Shown: positions 47,701 through 56,700 of the stretch, in pieces
Layout: every line of letters starts with the position of its first letter
Numbering within the stretch: the stretch's first letter is position 1
Source: Macrocystis pyrifera
Lineage: Eukaryota; Sar; Phaeophyceae; Laminariales; Laminariaceae
Length of the DNA: 64,000 nucleotides
Assembly (NCBI GenBank): GCA_031763025.1
Contig: JASSKH010000021.1
Span: 4,402,001 to 4,466,000, forward strand
Direction of reading: 5' to 3'
The notes under the pieces: generated by a model
The model's input: the letters and a program-made list of their open reading frames with translations, nothing else
Databases searched by the model: none
What the model was told of the DNA's origin: nothing
Translations under genes and position numbers: made by a program

Positions 47701-50700
47701 AACGAAAAAAAACAAGAACTACCGTAAAAACTAAAACGAATGATTAAAAAATTAAAAAAAAACATGGAAAAACAAAAAACGTGCCTTGTTGCCGGCATTG
47801 CCGACGTCGGCCATGAGAAGATCACCGCCCAGCGCCAGCGACTGGACATAAACCGCTAGGAGAAGCCGGAGCTTGAAGCCGAGGGACCCCTCTCGCCCCC
47901 CCCTTGCGACGCCGTCGGGCCAAGCTCCGGCGCTCGCCGTCTACGTTTTGATTCGGAGGACGTGCCGCGGCGAAGACGGTGGCAACATGTTGGTGGCGCC
48001 GGTGGCGGCGTCAACCCCGGGACAGATACCGTGGGGGGGGGGGGGGGGGGGGGGGGGAGGGGTGGGTTGGGTTGGGTTGGGGGTGGGGTGGGGGGAGGGG
48101 TGGTTGGGGGTGGGGAGGGGGGTGTACTCATCATCATGCATGGCTATAGTCGCATGACCATAGACCCTCGTCCCTACAATACCGGGACGGAGCACGTCGG
48201 GTTTTCGCCGACCAGGGGAGGTTGTACTCGATAGGGGGGGGGGGAGGGGGGGCGGGTGAGGACGGAAACTGAAACAGTTTGATTAATCTTTACAGCATCG
48301 CTTTGATTGGGTCTTGCATCGAGGTGTTGCGTCGCTCCAAACGACGCAGAGCCAAAAACGTACAATATAACACCATCATGCCTCCCAGGCGAACAAACCC
48401 CCTGCGAAAACAAATTCACACGATACTTTACGAATAGCGGGGAACATCGGGGGGGGGGGGGGGGGGGGGGGGGGGTGCCTGGTCAGAGCTGTCGTGCGGG
48501 TTGATCATACAGAAAACTAGTCCATACCTTGGAAGGCATAATCCAGCCCGCAGTCGCGAAACGGCGCACGGAGTGTACAGGCAGGGACCAAACAAAAACA
48601 AAAAACTTTCAGGGAGGGGTTCCTGAGTGACAGCCAGCCATAGCTCCCCGACCTTGAATAGTACAGCGAAACGCACGCAAAAAAGCACACCCGGACGTGC
48701 ACACTACGAAAACAACACGCGAGAAACTGAGAGCCAAGATTGGTTCGCTCGATTTCGGCACCAAGCTCAAGAAAACCATTATTTTTCTTTTAGTTCACAG
48801 TACTGAATATATAGTGTAGGAAACACGCCATGCCTCACGTGAGAACTAGCTAGGGCCTGGCCTCTCCAAAAAAACAAGAGTTGCTTGCGTGGTGTCGCGT
48901 GTTGCTTGCACCCTTCCCTAGCCGCCTGGACTGCAACCCTTCAACCAACAACGACAAACCACATGAGCCGATGACGTCGTCACACCTCCCACATGACGGT
49001 GGCGTTCCAGTCGACGGCGACTCCTCCAGCGGACGACCCCCCCCCCCGAACTCCAGAGGCGCATGTGGGAGGGGACGCTCCCCTCCGAGTCCCCGCCACA
49101 GCGCCGTCATCCGAATCCCTGCCAGGGGGTCCTTCATGAACCAAGGTTTCCAAGAGAGAGGGAGAGGGATTGCGTTACCGGAGAACCGGGACATGACGGG
49201 GACCGGGGACGGGGGACGACGGGCGGGGACAAGGGCGGGGACAGGACCGGGGACATGGGACGGGGGACAGGGGAGGGGGACAGGAGACGGGGGGCGGCGA
49301 CGGGGACGGGAATGGGAACGGGGACCAGGGGCATGGGACGTAGGACAGGGGACGGGGGACGGGGACGGGGACGGGAACGGGGGACGGGGGAGGGGGAGAG
49401 GAGGATTGGAGGGCGTCGCCCACATTTTTTCGACCCCTTGGTGGCGCCGCCCGTAAGAGACCTCACTACTTGTCGTCACCGGGGGGGGGGTCGTGTTCAA
49501 GGCGAAGCTCGATGCGCCACGTCGAACACGTTGGGAGTCAAGCGTCGACGTCGACGTTCGGCGCGAGCTAACACCGAAGTACAGGCGTTATCAGGCGTGC
49601 TTTCACGATTTATCTGTCTCTGCTTCCACGACGGAGAAACAGAAAGAAAAAACAGAAAAAAAAACAAAAAAAAAAAAAAAAAACATGCATACTAAGGGCA
49701 CATGGACGCACGTACACAAGGACTCGCTGCACAAGGACACACAAAACACGACAGACACGCGACCACGAACACACACGACGCACACAAACACGGCCGAAAC
49801 ACGACAAGTGCCCGAAAGAAAAATAAAAAAAACAAGAAGCAAACAACCACAGGCACCAACACACAAGATAAACGCCACCCACCAACGCCCACCAGCACAC
49901 ACGTAACACAAAAAAACGAAACACGCACCAAGGACAAACACACACGCGAAAAAAAAAAAAAAAGAAGGACAAACACGCACACACACGCAAAAGCGGTTAC
50001 CCACCTCTTCCGTTCCCCAGGCGGGGAGCACACCCTCCCCCTCATTCGCGGCAAGGAGGGACCGCACGGCGCGATCTCGCGATCCCCTGCGGCGGTGCGA
50101 CCGCTCGCGCCGCGCCCTCGTCCGCCACTCAGCCTGCCGCGTTTCGAAAAACAAAAAAACAAGAAGAACGCCATGGGTTCGGTCAGATCACTCAGCAGTG
50201 AGACCTTTTACGACTGGGTCCAACTACGTGCGAAAAAAATGGTTGGTGGTCCACACTAACTGCCCACTGCATGCTAGAACTTTCTAAGAAAATTCTAGAC
50301 ATTAAACTCCGTATTACATCTTCCTTCCGAGAAAATTACAAGGGGATCGGGGTTAGAGTTAGGGTCACGGCTAGGGCTTGCAGTCAAGCATAATTCAACC
50401 ATTTTGCCCTGGCCGGATCAAGTTGTAAACAGCCCCCAGATCATTGCCAATGGTGCGCTTGGACTACAGTAGGAGTCGATTGCTGCTTCTATGCGGGGCG
50501 GGCGCTATGTCGGCTTGAGCGCGGAATTTATCCCACTGGCACCCCCCCCCTCCATCCCGATATTTTAGGGGTGCGAGGGTCTATGGTCATACGACTACGG
50601 CCATGCATGATAATCAGTCCATCCCCCCTTCCTCCCCTGTTGCGGGTGATGGTACGTGTAGCGGGTCGCTTTCCAGTGCGTGCATTCAATCTCTTGACAA

Positions 50701-53700
50701 AAACCCGGGCGAACTTTGAGAGGAGATCGGCAGTTTCGCGCGTGGTACACCGAGCCAGCGCCCGCTGTGGATCTCGATACCGTGCTCCCTCCCTCTCTGT
50801 TTCTCTCTGCCTCGCCTCTCTGTTTCGCCTCTCTGTCTCGCCTCTCTTTCTCTCCCCCTCTTCCCTGGACTCGCACCATGTGTCCACCTTTCCATCTCTC
50901 CGTTCAAAAACAACGCACGAACCCCCCCCCCCCCAAAAAAAACACACCCTTTCTCACAAAACGTAGAAGACGAAGCCATCACGGCAACGACGGCCCCCAG
51001 CCCCCGCCCCCGCCCCCGCCCCCGCCCGCAACGAATCTCACGCACCCCGGGAAGATCATCGATTCCCACAGCACATGTTCTGCAGCAGAATTTTCAAGAC
51101 AGATATAATCCCGATCCTGCACGATATGTAGCTCATGATGCCGGGTGGGACCCGTATAATCCGCAAAAGATCTACTGTAAGGACATGTTTCCTGGGTTGG
51201 ATCTGCCCTATAAGGCAGATTTTGCACAACCTTTCACAACGGCAGCTGAGGAACTAGATCATCTACAGTAGACAGATCAGATACATAGATCATCATCTGT
51301 CTGTCCGAGCTGGGAACGCTTTACATCATCCCTGCCCGTGGGGAGGACACATGGAGTCTTACCTGCCAAGCGTCACCACCCGCCCCTAGGGTACGGCCGT
51401 CGTAGAGACGCCTTTCCCACGTGTATCGCGCAGAGGCTTCCAGCTGTCCCCCCTCCCCGCACCGTCCCCAAGCCGCTAACGCCTTGTCCTCCAGCAACTC
51501 CCCGAAGCCTTCCAACGATTGCCGGGAAAGCGGAACGTTCGACGACGTTTCGCTCTCCATGCGGACAGCTTCGGCCAATCGCGTCCACCCGGAGGTGGTA
51601 CCGTGGGACAGGATGGCGCGCCCCTTCACTGAAACGCCTTTTCGTTCCGAGCCTGGGTTGACGGACGGGCGTGCCAGACGAGTCAACACAAAGAGCAAAT
51701 CGATCTATCCGTCTAAGAATGGGATCAAATTGACATATCTGTCCAAGATTGGATCAGCAATACTGATCAATTCTGCAATACATATACATTGATCAATATC
51801 TATCTATCAATCTACAATATATATATTCCAGTGTATTAATATATCTATCCATCTATCTACAATTTATCTATCCATCTATCTATCTATCTATCTATCAATC
51901 TATCTATCTATCTATCTATCTATCTATATGTGTCTATATCTATCTATCTATCTATATATATATATATCTATCCATCTATCTATTTATCTATCCATGTGTC
52001 AATATACATACCGTGTTCTAAGCATTCATAACACATCTCCGACGACGAATTTCGGTGCTGGATATCTCGAGAATGGGGATACACGACCGAGCGCCCCCCC
52101 CCCCCCCTCCCCCCTCTCCCCCCCCCCCCCTCTCCCTCGTCTTCCCCCTTCCCCCCTCTCACCGCGAGGGCTGTATATACCTTTAGCCCAGCTTCAACAA
52201 AATCATTTGAAATATATATACACTTGACCTTAAACCCCATACAACCCAAAATCCAAACCTCTACTCGACAAAATTGTTGAAGTTCAGTTGACCGTAAATC
52301 ACAACCTCGACCCTAGCCCTGGCCCTGAACGCCTGGGAAAATCGTTGCAATGAAAAAGTAACGAGAATTTGCTTTAGTACTACAGGGGAACATAATCATC
52401 AGGACTAATTATGCTCAGCAAAAATATTGGAATAATAGGTCTTTGTTATATGATGGGATCCTGATCGCTACGGTCCTCCGTGATGGTGTGGAACATTCAA
52501 CCGATTTTTGGAAGCTGAGGCCCGAGTCGTAAAAACCCTGCCTGCCGGAGGGCTGCATCGCGCAGACTTCTCGGCCCAGGTACGACAAGATGGGTGAAAC
52601 ACGCTTGACCAACCCTAGAACCCTAACCCCTCAACCCTTGCTAGTACCGCAGTCCCGTTTCGGGGACTAATCAGTCAAAAATCAAGTAGTTTGTCCCCAA
52701 AACGGAACCGCGGTACTAACCTGGGTTAACCTCAACCACCTGGGAAAATGTTCTAACAAGATGCAATGAGGAGCTATTAAATAGTGCGGACCATCAACCG
52801 TTTAGGAGAAGCTGGGCCGAGTCGTAAAAACACTGCTCACCTCGACGGCCGTTTCCCGGCGACTGGAACGCCAACAGCACTGCACAACGCCGGTGCTCCA
52901 GCGCCACCGCTCCCGATGAAAGCAGCTGCTCCAACGATAATCGCGGCCCTGAAAAAAAAGCACGAGGGGGCATTCGGTGTCAGTTGATGGCGTTTCGGCA
53001 TTAGACTGGCGATCGATTTCGGACTTACGATCGGTATTGGACTGTAATTCAGTATCGGACTGATGATCGGTATCGGATTGATGCTCGTTATCGGACTGTC
53101 GATCGGTATCGGACAGACGCTTGCTGTCGGACTATTGGACTATCGGACTGGCGTTCGGTATTGGACCCGCGTTCGGTATCGGACTGGCGATCGTCATCGG
53201 AACGGTGTTCGGTGCCGGACTGGCGGTCGGTACCGGACTGGCGTTCGGTATCGGACAGACTTTCGGTGTCAGACTATTGGACTATCAGACTGGCGTTCAG
53301 CATTGGATTGGCGTTCGGCATTGCACTCGCGTTCGGTATGGGACTGGCGATCGTTATCGAAAGGGCGCTCGGTGTCGGACTGGCGGTCGGTATCGGACTG
53401 GCGTTCGTAATCACACTGGCGTTCGGTATCGGACTAGCGGTGCGAGGCCACCGGGCGCAATCAGTATCGGGCCAGCGTTCGGTGTCGGGGTGGCGATGTG
53501 GGGATCGGTATCGGACAAGCGGTGTGGGCTGTCGGAGGCATTCGGTATCGAACTATTACGGGGGAAACATAGAAATCATAACCAAATATGGTGTGAGAAC
53601 ATACAGGGGGATAACATGGTTTTGGGGTCCATCGTGGATTTTGATCAGTATTAATACGCCCCCTCCGTATTAGCGGTCTGGGGTCGCTGGTGGCATTCGG

Positions 53701-56700
53701 TACTGTATTTGGTACTGCATTCGGTACTGATGGAGGTATGCTACGGTAGGGGCAGCACCTAAAATAGGGGGGGGCTCTTCCTCACTTTGAGGAAGCCTCT
53801 ATACTACTACAGTAGCAAGTCACCGAAAAGCTGACTCTAAGAAACCAAAAGTGCGCTCAAGCCCGACGAACAAATCCTATCACCGCCTACGTAGGCATGT
53901 AAACCAAAAAAATATTGCGAACGCACAACTGGGGTCCTAACGAAAGATGGTATTACGGGGGACCGTAACAGGACCAAATATTCTTAGTAAAAATAAGGAA
54001 GGACATAGGTTTTCGTGTGTACCGTGGGTCCTATTTACTATGGTTCCCTGTAATAGTACCTCAATTGAAACCCCTCTCAATGTCAGCCAGAAATATTCTG
54101 GCCAAAAAAAAACCGCTGCAGGTACAGCACGCCTATCGTAGCACTCGCCACTGGGACTGGCGGTGTGAGGCCACCATGGGGCATTCGGACAGATCATCAT
54201 CTGGAACGCCTACTATTACGGAGGACCATAGTAAACAGGACCTACGGTACGCACAAAAACCTATATATTTCCCTATTTTTACTAACAATATTTAGTCCTA
54301 CTTACTATGGTCTCCCGTAAATACCTCAGCCGCCCTTATGAAAAGTTGTGCAGGACCCGTAACAGCACAGACCCAACCCACAGGGTACACGTTCTACATG
54401 CAGAGCATGCTGATGCCGTGGCTCCCTCCCACCCGGCAACACGAACCACGTACGTACCAGGTACCAGGTACCAGGTATATCCGACAGATCAGGAACGCCT
54501 CTTTCCCTTGAAGATCTACAGTAGATCATCAAAGTGGGAGTCGTTGATTTGTCCGCAGTGTGGAAAAGAATGTGCGCCCGGCCCGACGACCGATAGCATG
54601 GGCCAAGCACATCCCGAATACAACCGGAAACCCCAAACGGGACCGTAAAGACACTACAGCAGTCAGTAGCCGTATCACACGGGGGGGAAAAGATAAAACA
54701 CCCCCTCTGGGACGAATCAAAGAGATACTATCTTTCGAAACCCAACGAAAAAATGGCGACTGAGGAAAAATATCGTGGGAGATTCTTTTCCATACGTAGA
54801 CGCATCGATTCTTGGCGGGGGGTTTTTCTTTCGCTTTCCCTGTTGTCGAGAAAATCGGGTTGGAAACCCGCCCGAGGGGGTGTGTTGTGTTATCACCCGT
54901 GTGTTACGCGGGCTCCTCAGCTGGAGGAGCCCCGTCAGCCAGACAGGTTCGGGCCCCCCACACCGAACCCTCTACCGCACCGCAGAGGAATGGCTCCAGA
55001 TAGACACGCTGGCGCTTCTCTCTCGCAGCTCACCGCTCATGCCTGGAGACTGCGGTGACGCGCTTCCGGACGACTCGTGCAAGCAGAAGAACTCTCCGAG
55101 GCCGAACCTGCATCGCCACAACGCGCGCCGGGGCGACGCAAAACGATCGAAGAGGCAGAAGAAAGTATCAAGGCTACGGGTACATGCATGCACCGCGCGC
55201 CTTTCTGGGGGGGGGGCATTCTCCGCCGATACTGATTGCCCCTGGCGACCCTAGTCCGATAGGATTTGTCCGATACCGAACGCCCATGGTGGACTCACAC
55301 CGTCTGTCCCGCCCGATACCGACTGCCTCGCAATTCGATAAATCGGATCAGTTTCTCTCGCTTGCACGGGGGCTACCAGACGAGCAACACGGTCAGTACA
55401 AGGCACATACGTCAGGAGACGGCAGTTTTGGGTGCCGTCTGACATACCCTAAGGGAGCTCCCACACTAAAACTAGTGCATTAAGACTAGACAACCGTCCG
55501 GCACAGGCCAAAAGTGCCGTCTCCTGGCATGTTTGGTCCAAGGCATACACCCTCGACTGCTTTAAAATATTTTTTGGAAAAATGGTTAGGAAGCCGCAAA
55601 ACCGTGCGTGACTTTCGCACGTACGCACCAGCTGCACAGCAGCCGCCTCGCCTCCTCTTGCTCTACCAACTCCTGCTCGCTGATCGATTGCTCCGGTTCG
55701 GACTCGAGCAGAGCGTCGAGCGAGCACTCCTCCTCGCCCAAAAATCCAACCGAGTGGGAGAACTCCAAACCCTCGTATGGAGGATGAAACGGCTCCTGGT
55801 CGCGAGTATCCAAGTTAAGTTTGGATGACGAAGTGGCCGTGGGAACCTGGCAAGGAGGCGGGCGGGAGAGCGGGGGCGGTGGCGGGGTTAGGGGAGGAAG
55901 AGCAGGGGCTAAAAAAAGGCGGTAGAGCTTGTGAAATATATGGGGCAATCGTCTCCGCCCGAATACATGCAGACTTCGTTCCCAGGGGCAAAACTACCAT
56001 AGAATCGAAGATGGTTTCGCCCTGCTGTACAGTACATGTACTGTACTGTACCGGGCATGGTGTGCTGCGCTGCGAAGCACCAAGTGAACGCAAAAAGGGA
56101 AAACAAACGAGACGCGGCACAGTGGGATGCCCGCGGTAGCAGCACGCCTGTCGCGTGTCATGGCTCTCACAGCACCGGGCATGGAAACATTACCGTCGGT
56201 TTCCGACAAAGTCAGCGTCGCATAACTATTTTGGGACGACCAGAAAACACAATCAAAAGTAATCGAGATGTTGCGGGCACAGCAACCCCTTCGGAAGAGC
56301 CACCAGCAGTGCGATTAGTTTATGCTGCGCGTGTGTCGTTCCACTCCTTGCGTTGTAGGCCTGGCGTCAAAATCAGCATCCCCTAGCCTAGCAAGTCGGC
56401 TTTCGCTTCGCTTCGTGTGGCTTATCCTGCAATCGTCATTTTCGTTCGTCGCTTTTTTTTTCTCTTTCAAGTCCTATAAGTGCTTAACGGCGGCCCAACG
56501 CTAGAAATCATCTCAAACCGCGCCACTAACACAAAGGGGATATAAAACAAGCAAAAAAAGTGTACCTGGTACGTAATATATGGAAAACAGATATTGAAGG
56601 CCAATACTCGTAGGCCGAAACGGTGCTCTGTCTTGAAAGGGATGCGTGATCAAAGGTCCAGCGACTACAGCAAGAAACAAAGGAGTACGCCGCCCCCCCC

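Noticed and set aside
54753..55058. Plus-strand frame with a reasonable start (MATEEKYRGRF)
   Set aside because: It overlaps RAB3GAP1 exon 3 on the opposite strand and loses any coding-like composition after about 35 codons.
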